A stretch of DNA of 64,000 nt. Source: Bacteroidota bacterium (lineage in GTDB: Bacteria; Bacteroidota; Ignavibacteria; Ignavibacteriales; Ignavibacteriaceae). Each line of letters begins with the position of its first letter. The stretch's first letter is position 1. Made by a program: the position numbers and the translations under genes. The notes below the pieces were generated by a model. That model saw only the letters and a list, made by a program, of their open reading frames with translations. It did not search any database and was not told the origin of the DNA. Positions 27,200 through 36,573 of this stretch are shown here, one piece after another. The stretch spans positions 29,063 through 93,062 of the forward strand of contig JAJYDC010000011.1 of assembly GCA_021777835.1 (NCBI GenBank), given 5' to 3'.

Positions 27200-28645
27200 T
27201 TAAGGTTGAATTGGTAAAGTTATTGTAAAAGTAGTGCCTTGATTTAGTTTGCTTTCTACTTTTATGTCCCCCTGGAAACTCTTAATAATACCATAACTCA
27301 CCCAGAGCCCCAAGCCGGTTCCTTTGCCTGCTTGCTTGGTTGTGAAAAATGGTTCAAATACTTTTGCTAAATTTTCTTCGGGAATACCTTTGCCGTTATC
27401 ACTAAATACTATAATAACAAAATCATCAATTATTTCAGAACTGATTTCTATTCTCTTTTGCTTTCTGCTGTCTTCAAGTTCTGCAATAGCATCCACTGCA
27501 TTAAGTAAGATATTAACAAAAATTTGCTGAATCTGGTCAGAAATGAGAGGTAGTAATGGGATTCTTTTATTTAATTCAGCGCTAAATTGAATATCCTTTG
27601 CCTTTGCCCCAACTTTTATAATTTCAATTGCTTCGTTAATATTTTGATTTATATCAGTCAATTGAAGTTCATAATTTGATGGGCGAGAAAAATCAACTAA
27701 ATCTCTTATAATTTTAGAAATCCTAGTAACTTGTTTTTTTATCAATTCCAGCTTTTCTTTAGCAAATTCATCGTTTGTCGATCTCTGGACTACCTGTACA
27801 AGGGCAGAAATTGAAGCAAGCGGATTGCCTACTTCATGAGCAACGCCAGCGGCTAAAGTGCCTATGCTTTCCATTTTTTGAGTATGGATTAATTGCTTTT
27901 CTAATAGTTTTTTCTCAGCAAGGTCACGATGAATGCCAAAAAAGCCAGTAACGTTTCCGTCACTATCGAGAATTGGAGAAATTAGTAATTGAGTGTAAAA
28001 GGGGTCACCGTTCTTTTTGCGGTTTTCGACTTCACCAGCCCAGACCTTTCCGGAGGAAATTGTATTCCACATTTTATCCCAGAATTTTTTAGAATGCTTT
28101 CCGCTACTGAAAATACTGGGATTTTTACCTATTAATTCTTCTCTAGCATAACCGCTTGTAGTAACAAAGGCAGGATTTACATATATCATTTTTCCTTGAA
28201 GGTCGGTAATCTGAACCGGATTAAGAGTATTTTGAGCGACATAATAGAAGCGCATCAACTCATTTTCTTTTAACCTTTGGTCAGTGACGTCCCTTGCAGA
28301 AATAATACAATACATATTTTCGTTTGGTTGTTCCGAGAAAGGCGAGAGAAATAAGTTAACGTCAAAAATTTGACCATCAATATTAAATTTTGAAAATAAA
28401 GTCTCATTCTTATTTTCTTCGATACAATTAGTAAATAATAATTTTGCTCTTCCAACAAATGCTGGTTCTATTAAATCGAAGAAATTTTGATGAATCAAAT
28501 TCTTAGTAGTAATTTTTAGAATATCATACGCAGTTCTATTGATATCTAGAATCTCTCCGTTCCGGGAGACAACAAAATACATATCCTGAAAATTTTCAAA
28601 TAGACGAAAATCAAAATTAAACTTCTTAGTGGGAATATTTCTCAT
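27200..28645 (-). CDS. PAS-domain sensor histidine kinase, NtrB type
   Basis: 481 aa, no membrane helix, so it senses inside the cell. PAS 1 covers about 15-110 ([22 protein letters not shown]). PAS 2/PAC covers about 130-245 ([21 protein letters not shown]...[13 protein letters not shown]). The HisKA H-box is [15 protein letters not shown]. The HATPase_c domain has N-box [10 protein letters not shown]1 [10 protein letters not shown] and G2 [10 protein letters not shown]. It heads the two-gene kinase-regulator operon. The [10 protein letters not shown] form is typical of kinases paired with sigma-54 activators. The signal is unknown. Confidence 0.95.
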   Translation of the reverse strand: MRNIPTKKFNFDFRLFENFQDMYFVVSRNGEILDINRTAYDILKITTKNLIHQNFFDLIEPAFVGRAKLLFTNCIEENKNETLFSKFNIDGQIFDVNLFLSPFSEQPNENMYCIISARDVTDQRLKENELMRFYYVAQNTLNPVQITDLQGKMIYVNPAFVTTSGYAREELIGKNPSIFSSGKHSKKFWDKMWNTISSGKVWAGEVENRKKNGDPFYTQLLISPILDSDGNVTGFFGIHRDLAEKKLLEKQLIHTQKMESIGTLAAGVAHEVGNPLASISALVQVVQRSTNDEFAKEKLELIKKQVTRISKIIRDLVDFSRPSNYELQLTDINQNINEAIEIIKVGAKAKDIQFSAELNKRIPLLPLISDQIQQIFVNILLNAVDAIAELEDSRKQKRIEISSEIIDDFVIIVFSDNGKGIPEENLAKVFEPFFTTKQAGKGTGLGLWVSYGIIKSFQGDIKVESKLNQGTTFTITLPIQP

Positions 28646-29192
28646 AAAATAATTTATTAGATTCCTATTTCATAGCATATCTAAGCAATATAAAAGAATT
28701 TTTCAAGATTGCGATAAGCAACATACAATTTATTTACTACCGAATGTAAAACCACTATATAAAATAATGCCAAACTTGGTTTAGTGAATGAACAAAAAAA
28801 ATATAAATTTTCCGTAGAATTAATAGTATTTGAAAGTGAGAAGAATAGTAAAATATAAAGATTCCCACTTCTGCAAAGTAAAAAAATCTTCTTCCCAATG
28901 TCAAGAAATTCAACTAGAATATAGCATTAAATAATTAAAAAATTAAGTATCCGTTAATGTAATTATTAAATTTCGTTTTGGAATGAAGATTGCAGTGTAA
29001 TTTTCAAAGTATTAAGATAATATTGATATTGGCAAATAGAATAGAGTAAAGATTACAGCAAACCTCCACCTAATATCGGTTGTAGTCTTTAATCTACCCT
29101 AGTAACGAATAAAAATGTTACCTCTCTTCTTAACGCCCACCTTAGGGCATGGTGAATATCGATCCGCAAGTTGATCATCGTGCCCTAATTAT
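28646..29192. other. 547-bp intergenic region with consecutive hairpins near metX
   Basis: Nothing gene-like. The half nearer the kinase gene (28646-29040) is featureless AT-rich DNA. The other half holds three hairpins: 29047-29091 (11-bp stem TAAAGATTACA / TGTAGTCTTTA with one wobble), 29102-29121 (GTAAC/GTTAC) and 29142-29188 (TTAGGGCA/TGCCCTAA plus an inner stem). On the minus strand they would form the 3' end of the metX transcript. Confidence 0.5.
29142..29188 (-). other. Stem-loop directly after metX
   Basis: TTAGGGCA and TGCCCTAA form a perfect 8-bp stem 4 bp after the metX stop codon. An inner extension pairs GATGA with TCACC (one mismatch). No U-run follows, so it is not a canonical terminator. 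It may protect the 3' end or act as a Rho-dependent pause site. Confidence 0.5.
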
Positions 29193-30365
29193 TTATAAGG
29201 TATTAAAAAAGTTTTTTATAATTCTAGTAAGTTGGTCGAATTCAATTAAAAAGGCGTCATGTCCAAAAATTGAATTTATCTCTGTATAAAATGAGTGCGG
29301 TATTTTTGAAGAAATTTCGATTTGTTCATCCGGCGGGTATAATACATCCGTTGATATACCGATATTTAATGATTTGGCTTTTATACTTCCCAAAACTTCC
29401 TTTTCGGAGCCTCTTCTAAAGCTTACATCATGCAAATCCATTGCTTTAGTAATGTACAAATAAGTATTCGCATCAAAACGCTCGACTAATTTTTCCCCCT
29501 GATGCTGAAGATAACTCTGGATTTGAAATTTATAATCTTTAGAAATTAAATTTTCTTGCTGATCAAATATTTCTCTTCCAAATTTGCTATCAAATGATGA
29601 CTTTGTGCGGTAACTAATCATAGCAATTTTCCTTGCTAAGCCCAGACCGTTTAAAGGCTGCTTTGAATAATTTCCATTGTCCCAAGCAACATCATTCATA
29701 ATTGCATTTCTTGCAGTCTCATTTAATGCAATTCCCCATGCAGAATGTTTTGCGGAAGTAGCAATTGGAATAATTGATTCAACAAAATCAGGATACATAA
29801 TTGCCCATTCCAAGACCTGCATTCCGCCTAAAGAGCCGCCTGCAATAGAATACAGTCTATTTACTCCCAAAGTTCTCAAAAGTTCATACTGAACTCTGAC
29901 CATATCTCTAACAGTAATGACAGGAAAATCCATTCCGTAAATTTCATTTGTAGACGGGTTAAGGCTAGCCGGACCAGTAGAGCCATAACATCCGGCGAGA
30001 AAATTCGGGCATATAACAAAGTATTTATTTGTATCAAAGGCTTTACCCGGGCCAATTAATTCATTCCACCAACCAGGTTTTCCAAAATTCATTCTATTGT
30101 ATTTATCGAGAAATTCATACTTATACGAATTGTTTAATTCATTTTCAGTAATTATTCCGGCAGCATGTGAATTTCCAGTTAAGGCATGACAAATCAAGAT
30201 GGCATTATCACCTGATTCATTTAGTTCGCCATAAGTCTGATAAGCAGTCGTGACACGATTTAACACTTCTCCTGATTCTAATCGAAGAGAATTCTCTTTT
30301 GGAAAAAGTTCAACGAATTTTGTGAGAGCGACTATTTCAATTTTTTCTTTCAGGGTTAATTCCAT
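29193..30365 (-). CDS. metX: Homoserine O-acetyltransferase
   Basis: Transfers acetyl from acetyl-CoA to homoserine. Alpha/beta hydrolase fold, about 390 aa. [13 protein letters not shown] (oxyanion region), [31 protein letters not shown], nucleophile elbow [13 protein letters not shown], the Asp in DVLYPPDEQ and the His in FGHDAF give the catalytic triad. I start at ATG 30363-30365 ([10 protein letters not shown]). An open frame runs on from 30437 with a TTG start, but that stretch is the metY terminator stem. Substrate homoserine comes from thrA upstream in the window; the product feeds MetY. Confidence 0.95.
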   Translation of the reverse strand: MELTLKEKIEIVALTKFVELFPKENSLRLESGEVLNRVTTAYQTYGELNESGDNAILICHALTGNSHAAGIITENELNNSYKYEFLDKYNRMNFGKPGWWNELIGPGKAFDTNKYFVICPNFLAGCYGSTGPASLNPSTNEIYGMDFPVITVRDMVRVQYELLRTLGVNRLYSIAGGSLGGMQVLEWAIMYPDFVESIIPIATSAKHSAWGIALNETARNAIMNDVAWDNGNYSKQPLNGLGLARKIAMISYRTKSSFDSKFGREIFDQQENLISKDYKFQIQSYLQHQGEKLVERFDANTYLYITKAMDLHDVSFRRGSEKEVLGSIKAKSLNIGISTDVLYPPDEQIEISSKIPHSFYTEINSIFGHDAFLIEFDQLTRIIKNFFNTL

Positions 30366-30408
30366 TTTTTTTATTCCGAAAGATAAATAATGTTTTGTTA
30401 AAGAAGTA

Positions 30409-30437
30409 AAATTTGGGTGAGCTTTTGGCTCACCCAA
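30409..30437 (-). terminator. Rho-independent terminator between metY and metX
   Basis: On the minus strand TTGGGTGAGC (30437-30428) pairs perfectly with GCTCACCCAA (30422-30413) over a 5-nt loop, followed by ATTTTA. It lies 53 bp after metY and 48 bp before the metX ATG. Readthrough would set the metX:metY ratio. Confidence 0.85.
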
Positions 30438-30489
30438 TAATATTTGAGTGAAATAATTTAATTATTATGAATAAAATGTTAATTCTTTT

Positions 30490-31842
<1,353 letters not shown>

Positions 31843-31875
31843 TTATTTGATATTGTTTATTTAAGTCTTCTTTAA

Positions 31876-31915
31876 ACTAAAAAAACCTCTTCGAGAAAGA
31901 TTTGCGAAGAGGTTT
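31876..31915 (-). terminator. Intrinsic terminator, expression platform of the SAM riboswitch
   Basis: On the minus strand AAACCTCTTCG (31915-31905) pairs with CGAAGAGGTTT (31893-31883) over an 11-nt loop, followed by TTTTAG. It sits between the SAM-I aptamer and metY, and would form when SAM is bound. Confidence 0.93.
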
Positions 31916-31927
31916 ATAAGCATCTTT

Positions 31928-32051
31928 TCTCATCTTTCCCTAAACTCCGGTAAAACCAAAGCGGGCAGGAAGTAGCACCACATTTTAATTTAATTTTGCA
32001 TGGTTGCTAAGGTTTTCATCGGGCCTGTTCCCTCAACCTTTCTCGATAAGA
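31928..32051 (-). ncRNA. SAM-I riboswitch (S-box leader)
   Basis: The minus strand reads as a textbook SAM-I aptamer of about 124 nt. P1 is TCTTATC with GATGAGA (7 bp, one G-U). Inside are GAGAAAGG, GAGGGA, GGCCCGATGAAA, the kink-turn/core GCAACC, GGTGCTACTTCCTGCC and GAAAGATGAGA, all in the conserved order. It is followed 12 nt later by an intrinsic terminator, the usual transcriptional OFF switch: SAM binding ends transcription before metY. It lies downstream of the Cys/Met leader peptide and its terminator on the same transcript. Confidence 0.96.
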
Positions 32052-32087
32052 GTCGTATTTAATATTATTTTTATGTCATATATATAT

Positions 32088-32124
32088 AAAAAAGCCCTTC
32101 TCGATTCGTTACCGGGAAGGGCTT
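32088..32124 (-). terminator. Intrinsic terminator following the Cys/Met leader peptide
   Basis: On the minus strand AAGCCCTTC (32124-32116) pairs with GAAGGGCTT (32100-32092) over a 15-nt loop, followed by a run of about six Ts. It begins 24 nt after the leader stop codon. Its 5' arm overlaps CCTTCCCGG (32120-32112), which can instead pair with CCAGGAAGG (32168-32160) inside the leader ORF, one mismatch in nine. That gives a mutually exclusive antiterminator. Confidence 0.85.
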
Positions 32125-32148
32125 AATTTCAAAAATATTTAAATTTGT

Positions 32149-32250
32149 TTAAGCAGTGTCCTTCCTGGATGACCTACACATCATCATACAGCAGCAACAC
32201 ATTGCTTTGTGATTTAATTCTTTTTTAATATTTACAATTTTGTTCTTCAT
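32149..32250 (-). CDS. Cys/Met-rich attenuator leader peptide of the metY-metX operon
   Basis: 33 codons from ATG at 32248-32250 to TAA. The basic N-terminal part (MKNKIVNIKKELNHKA) leads into MCCCCMMMC at codons 17-25, then RSSRKDTA. Five Cys and four Met in nine codons, immediately upstream of an intrinsic terminator and the methionine/homocysteine genes, is the layout of a ribosome-mediated transcription attenuator. The antiterminator half lies in codons 28-31. A ribosome stalled on Cys/Met codons would leave it free and prevent termination; one finishing at the stop codon would mask it. The mechanism is inferred, while the peptide and stems are read directly. Confidence 0.85.
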   Translation of the reverse strand: MKNKIVNIKKELNHKAMCCCCMMMCRSSRKDTA

Positions 32251-32261
32251 AATTTCTAAAG

Positions 32262-32291
32262 CAAATTAACCATTGAATGATTTCAAGTCAA
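32262..32291 (-). promoter_or_regulatory. Putative promoter of the metY leader transcript
   Basis: On the minus strand TTG (32291-32289, in ATTGACTT) is followed after 19 nt by TTAATTTG (32269-32262), a 7/8 match to the Bacteroidota -7 box TAnnTTTG. Transcription would start a few bases before the leader ATG. The same TTGAC/-7 layout is seen at thrA and tetR in this window. Confidence 0.55.
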
Positions 32292-32349
32292 TAGAATTTC
32301 TAAATTTATATGCAAAATCAATAAATATGTGATCCAGATAATAATCAAT

Positions 32350-33165
32350 CTATTCATTCTTATAGAGTTTGGAAGCCTTTTCTGCGGATGTAACTAATCC
32401 TTTGATCATCGCAGAACTGAAACCATTGTGTTCCATTTGATTTAAACCGGAGATAGTAATTCCTCTAGGCGTAGTAACTTTATCAATTTCGCTTTCCGGA
32501 TGCGCATCATTGTTCAACAATAAAGAAGCTGCACCTTTAGCTGTTTGGGCAGCCATAAAAATTGCTTCCTCTGAATGAAATCCAATTTCAATTCCTCCTT
32601 GTGAAGCAGCTCTAATTGCTCTTAAGAAAAATGCAATTCCACAGGCACATAAAGCAGTAGCCGGGACCATCAGATCTTCTTCAATAATCATAGTCTTCCC
32701 TACCGAACTAAATATTTCTTCAGCAATTTTGATAGCGCCGTTAGTTTTAATATCTGATGAAATACAAGTCATTGATTCACCAATGGCAATAGCTGTGTTA
32801 GGCATAGCCCTAACAACCGGAATGTTTTTTCTCAATAATTCCTTAATAGCCATTATACTCGCACCCGAAACCACTGAAATCACTAAATGCTTTTCTTCCT
32901 TAATTTCAGATTTAATTTCTTGAAGAATTTCATCTAACTGCTTTGGCTGAACTGCAATAATTATAATTTCCGCATCTCTCACTGCACTACGATTATCTTG
33001 CGTAGTTATAAAACCTCGTTCCGAAAAATTCTTTATAGTATCAATTCTTCTTTTAGTTATATAAATATTAGCTTCAGTAAAAAGATTTGAAGATACTAAA
33101 CCATTGGCAATTGCCTGTCCAATATTTCCTCCTCCGAGGATAGCAGCCTTTTTATACAGTTTCAT
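32350..33165 (-). CDS. proC: Pyrroline-5-carboxylate reductase
   Basis: 271 aa. Last step of proline synthesis, NAD(P)H-dependent. N-terminal Rossmann motif AAILGGGNIGQAIANGL, IIIAVQPKQLDEIL, ISVVSGASI, VVRAMPNTAIAIGES and the C-terminal dimerisation helix segment VTTPRGITISGLNQMEHNGF are diagnostic. It lies 37 bp after thrC, so it is probably the last gene of the threonine operon. The metY leader promoter begins about 60 bp beyond its stop. Confidence 0.95.
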   Translation of the reverse strand: MKLYKKAAILGGGNIGQAIANGLVSSNLFTEANIYITKRRIDTIKNFSERGFITTQDNRSAVRDAEIIIIAVQPKQLDEILQEIKSEIKEEKHLVISVVSGASIMAIKELLRKNIPVVRAMPNTAIAIGESMTCISSDIKTNGAIKIAEEIFSSVGKTMIIEEDLMVPATALCACGIAFFLRAIRAASQGGIEIGFHSEEAIFMAAQTAKGAASLLLNNDAHPESEIDKVTTPRGITISGLNQMEHNGFSSAMIKGLVTSAEKASKLYKNE

Positions 33166-33202
33166 TTTATTATCCTATTTAACATAAAAATAAATATCCT
33201 AT

Positions 33203-34507
33203 CTAACTCTCAAGAAGAAATTGTTTAAATTCATCATAATTTTTCGAAATTGGAATTGATTTCTTTTCCTTATTTATTAAGGTTAATAAACGTTTAGGCA
33301 CTTCAATTTTTTTTCCTATTACTCCTTCGATACTATCAGAGAATTTAGACGGATGGGCAGTTTCCAATATAATCCCAGAAATATCATCATCATTAGTTTC
33401 TCTCATATATTTTTGAATTGCCAAATAGCCGACTGCCCCATGCGGATCAATTATATAATCGTATTTTTCATACACTTCCTTAATTGCAGATAAGGTCTGC
33501 AGGTCAGAAAAGGCAGCGCCATAAATATTCTCACTCATTTTATGATAATTTCTTTTAAATAAATGAATTATTCTAGCAATATTACTTGGATTTCCTACGT
33601 CCATAGCATTCGATAGAGTTTTTACAGAAGGTCTAGGTTCAAATACTCCAGTGTTCAAATAATTGAGGAAGACATCGTTAGCGTTGAAAGCGGCAATAAA
33701 CTTGAAAATTGGAAGCCCCATTTCTTTAGCCATCAAACCGGCAGTGAGGTTTCCCAAATTCCCGCTTGGGACAGAGAAAACGATTTTACTGCTCTCTTTG
33801 CTTTTATCCGCAAATGACTTAAAATAATAAAAAGTCTGCGGAATAAGGCGTGCAATGTTAATGGAATTGGCTGATGATATTTTTTTTTTATTAGTCACTT
33901 CGTTGTCAAGGAAGGCTTCTTTGACAAGCCTCTGACAATCATCAAAAGTTCCATCAACTTTCAAAGCAGTAATATTTTCGCCTAGAGTAGTAAGCTGCAA
34001 TTCCTGAATTTCGCTAACCTTATTTCCGGGATATAACAACACTACATTAATCCCATCAACCTTATAAAATCCATTAGCAACTGCGCTGCCCGTATCACCA
34101 GAGGTAGCTACCAAGATAGTGATATTCTTATTGTTATTTCGGATTAGATGCGACAAAGTTTTTGCCATAAACCTAGCGCCAAAATCCTTAAAAGCTAAAG
34201 TAGGTCCATGGAATAATTCGAGTATTGAAAGGACTTTTGAAATTCTAATTACCGGTGCGTTGAATGTAATTGATTCCTCGATAATATTAAGTAATTCATT
34301 ATGAGAAATTTCATCTTCAATAATATTTTTAGCTACTTCAAAGGCAATTTCATTAAAACTTAACTTATCAATATTCTCAAAGAAATTCTTAGAGAGCTCA
34401 GGTATATAAGACGGCATATACAAACCACCGTCATCGGCAATTCCTTTGATTACTGCCTCACTAAAAGTAGCAGAAAGACTATTATTATTTGTGCTATAGA
34501 AAATCAT
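33203..34507 (-). CDS. thrC: Threonine synthase
   Basis: 434 aa PLP enzyme converting O-phosphohomoserine to threonine. IADDGGLYMPSYIPEL at the N-terminus, the PLP lysine in FHGPTLAFKDFGARF, VATSGDTGSAVANGF, FSVPSGNLGNLTAG and YIIDPHGAVGYLA match the ThrC family (fungal/enterobacterial-type length). It starts one base after thrB ends. Final enzyme of the pathway encoded by this operon. Confidence 0.96.
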   Translation of the reverse strand: MIFYSTNNNSLSATFSEAVIKGIADDGGLYMPSYIPELSKNFFENIDKLSFNEIAFEVAKNIIEDEISHNELLNIIEESITFNAPVIRISKVLSILELFHGPTLAFKDFGARFMAKTLSHLIRNNNKNITILVATSGDTGSAVANGFYKVDGINVVLLYPGNKVSEIQELQLTTLGENITALKVDGTFDDCQRLVKEAFLDNEVTNKKKISSANSINIARLIPQTFYYFKSFADKSKESSKIVFSVPSGNLGNLTAGLMAKEMGLPIFKFIAAFNANDVFLNYLNTGVFEPRPSVKTLSNAMDVGNPSNIARIIHLFKRNYHKMSENIYGAAFSDLQTLSAIKEVYEKYDYIIDPHGAVGYLAIQKYMRETNDDDISGIILETAHPSKFSDSIEGVIGKKIEVPKRLLTLINKEKKSIPISKNYDEFKQFLLES

Positions 34508-34508
34508 T

Positions 34509-35444
34509 TTAATATGGTATTATTTTAGGACCTATTTTATTAATTTTCGAGATATAGAGATCATTACCAATTCCAATTGCATTAAGAACGCTCTTCATAG
34601 CATTACCGACTTTTTCAGCGGAGACTTTTGATTTACTAAATGCAAATATTGAAGGACCAGAACCTGAAATGCTACATCCAATTGCTCCAGCAGCTAATGC
34701 TGCATTTTTGACTTCATAGAAATTCGGAATTAAAATTGAACGCACAGGTTCAATTATAAAATCCTGAAGGGAATTTCCTATGAGTTCGTAGTCGCTGCTG
34801 ACTAATCCTGCAACGAGTCCAGCTACATTTCCCCACTGTTTAACTGCATCGGATAATAAAATATGTTTACGTAATATTTTCCTAGTATTTGCAGTTATAA
34901 TTTCAAGATGGGGGTGGATAATTGTGCAAAAAAGATTTTTTGGGAAATCAATATTTATAACATCTATGGGAGAGAGGCTTCTAACAATAACAAAGCCACC
35001 CATCATACAAGCGGCAACATTATCAGCATGGGGCGTACCGCCGCAAGTAAGCTTTTCCCCTTCAAGCGCAAACTTAATGAGTTCCTTTTTTGACAACGGC
35101 TTTCCGAGCAATTCATTGAATGCAAAGACGCTAGCAACTGCGCTTGCGGCACTTGATCCCAGCCCGCTTCCTAACGCCATTTTTTTATTTAGTTCAATTT
35201 CGATTCCTTTTTTATATTCCAAGTGCTCGACCATGGAAATTAAAGAGAGGCCAGCCGTATTTTTATAAGGATCTTTGCTTAGTTTACCCCCGTCGCCAGT
35301 AATTTTTGTTATTTTTATTCCAGGCTCATCTGTTACTTTCAGGATAATTTCATCACCAGGACTTTCAATGGCAAATCCCATAACGTCAAATCCACTTCCG
35401 ACATTTGTTACAGATGCCGGAGCAAAGGCTTTTATCTTTTTCAT
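34509..35444 (-). CDS. thrB: Homoserine kinase
   Basis: 311 aa GHMP kinase that phosphorylates homoserine. FAPASVTNVGSGFDVMGFAI (substrate-binding N-terminus), the ATP loop ALGSGLGSSAASAVA, PHADNVAACMMGG and the C-terminal GCSISGSGPSIFAF are the three GHMP motifs. It lies between asd and thrC with near-zero spacing to thrC. Confidence 0.96.
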   Translation of the reverse strand: MKKIKAFAPASVTNVGSGFDVMGFAIESPGDEIILKVTDEPGIKITKITGDGGKLSKDPYKNTAGLSLISMVEHLEYKKGIEIELNKKMALGSGLGSSAASAVASVFAFNELLGKPLSKKELIKFALEGEKLTCGGTPHADNVAACMMGGFVIVRSLSPIDVINIDFPKNLFCTIIHPHLEIITANTRKILRKHILLSDAVKQWGNVAGLVAGLVSSDYELIGNSLQDFIIEPVRSILIPNFYEVKNAALAAGAIGCSISGSGPSIFAFSKSKVSAEKVGNAMKSVLNAIGIGNDLYISKINKIGPKIIPY

Positions 35445-35473
35445 TTTTAGCTTTCGGTAAACGGAAACAATTA

Positions 35474-36520
35474 TTAAATATAACCTTTAGCTTTCATCAA
35501 TTCTGCACAAAGTATTGCACCACCCGCAGCTCCTCTGTTAGTGTTGTGTGAAAGCACAACGAATTTATAATCAAATAAACTATCCTCTCTCAATCTACCA
35601 ATTGATGCAGCCATTCCTTTGTCTAAGTCACGGTGGATTCTAGGCTGAGGATATTTCTCTTCGTCAAAATAATAAATCGGATTTAGCGGAGCTGATGGCA
35701 AGTTATATTTTTGCGGTTCAGCTGAAAAGTTCCTCCATGCCTTAATTATTTCTTCTTTTGTTGTTTTCTTTTTTAACTTCACCTGGACACATTCGAGATG
35801 ACCGTCAATTACAGCAACCCGATTACATTGAGCACTAATTTTAATATCTGCATAAGCAACATGATCTTTATCTAAAAGACCTAAAATCTTTAACGGCTCA
35901 TTTTCAAGCTTTGGTTCTTCTCCAGATATGAAAGGAATGACATTATCAATTATATCCAAGCTTGCAACTCCCGGATAACCCGCACCCGATAAAGCCTGCA
36001 TAGTAACTACGTTAACAGCTTCTAATCCAAATTTATCATAAAGAGGTTTAAGTGCCATGACCATACCAATTGTTGAGCAATTTGGGTTAGTTACAATGCA
36101 ACCTCCATTATAATTTTGAACTTTTATTAATTCAAGATGGTCTGCATTAATTTCAGGAACCAGAAGAGGAACGTCTTTGTTCATACGATGATTTTTGGAA
36201 TTGGAAACAACGATATATCCCATTTTAGCAAATGCAGCTTCAATGGGTCCAGCGACTCCTGAATCCAATCCTGAGAATACAATTTTAGAATTTAAATTCG
36301 GTTCACATTCCTTAACAGTAAGTTCTCCAACAGATTCCGGTAATTGCGACGATAAAATCCAATTAACGGCTTGTTTATATTTTTTTCCAGCTGATCTTTC
36401 AGAGGCAGCAACCTCAGCAATTTCAAACCAGGGGTGGTTAGCTAATAGGGAGATAAATTTTTGTCCCACGCTTCCGGTAGCGCCTAAAATTCCAACCGGT
36501 ATTTTTGATTCTTTTTTCAT
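35474..36520 (-). CDS. asd: Aspartate-semialdehyde dehydrogenase (archaeal/fungal-type)
   Basis: 348 aa. NADPH-dependent reduction of aspartyl phosphate to the semialdehyde. VGILGATGSVGQKFISLL (nucleotide binding), the catalytic Cys in VTNPNCSTIG, QALSGAGYPGV and the HLECVQVKL His region fit. The length and PGVASLDIIDNVIPFI point to the archaeal/fungal-type branch. It lies between thrA and thrB in the operon, completing aspartate-to-homoserine. Confidence 0.95.
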   Translation of the reverse strand: MKKESKIPVGILGATGSVGQKFISLLANHPWFEIAEVAASERSAGKKYKQAVNWILSSQLPESVGELTVKECEPNLNSKIVFSGLDSGVAGPIEAAFAKMGYIVVSNSKNHRMNKDVPLLVPEINADHLELIKVQNYNGGCIVTNPNCSTIGMVMALKPLYDKFGLEAVNVVTMQALSGAGYPGVASLDIIDNVIPFISGEEPKLENEPLKILGLLDKDHVAYADIKISAQCNRVAVIDGHLECVQVKLKKKTTKEEIIKAWRNFSAEPQKYNLPSAPLNPIYYFDEEKYPQPRIHRDLDKGMAASIGRLREDSLFDYKFVVLSHNTNRGAAGGAILCAELMKAKGYI

Positions 36521-36573
36521 TTTTAACTCGCTTATTTTTTGATTTTCTTAATAAGTAATGATTTTCAATTCAA

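Noticed and set aside
29142..29188. Stem after metX as an intrinsic terminator or a known riboswitch
   Set aside because: No U-run follows and none of the conserved cores of SAM, SAH or cobalamin riboswitches is present.
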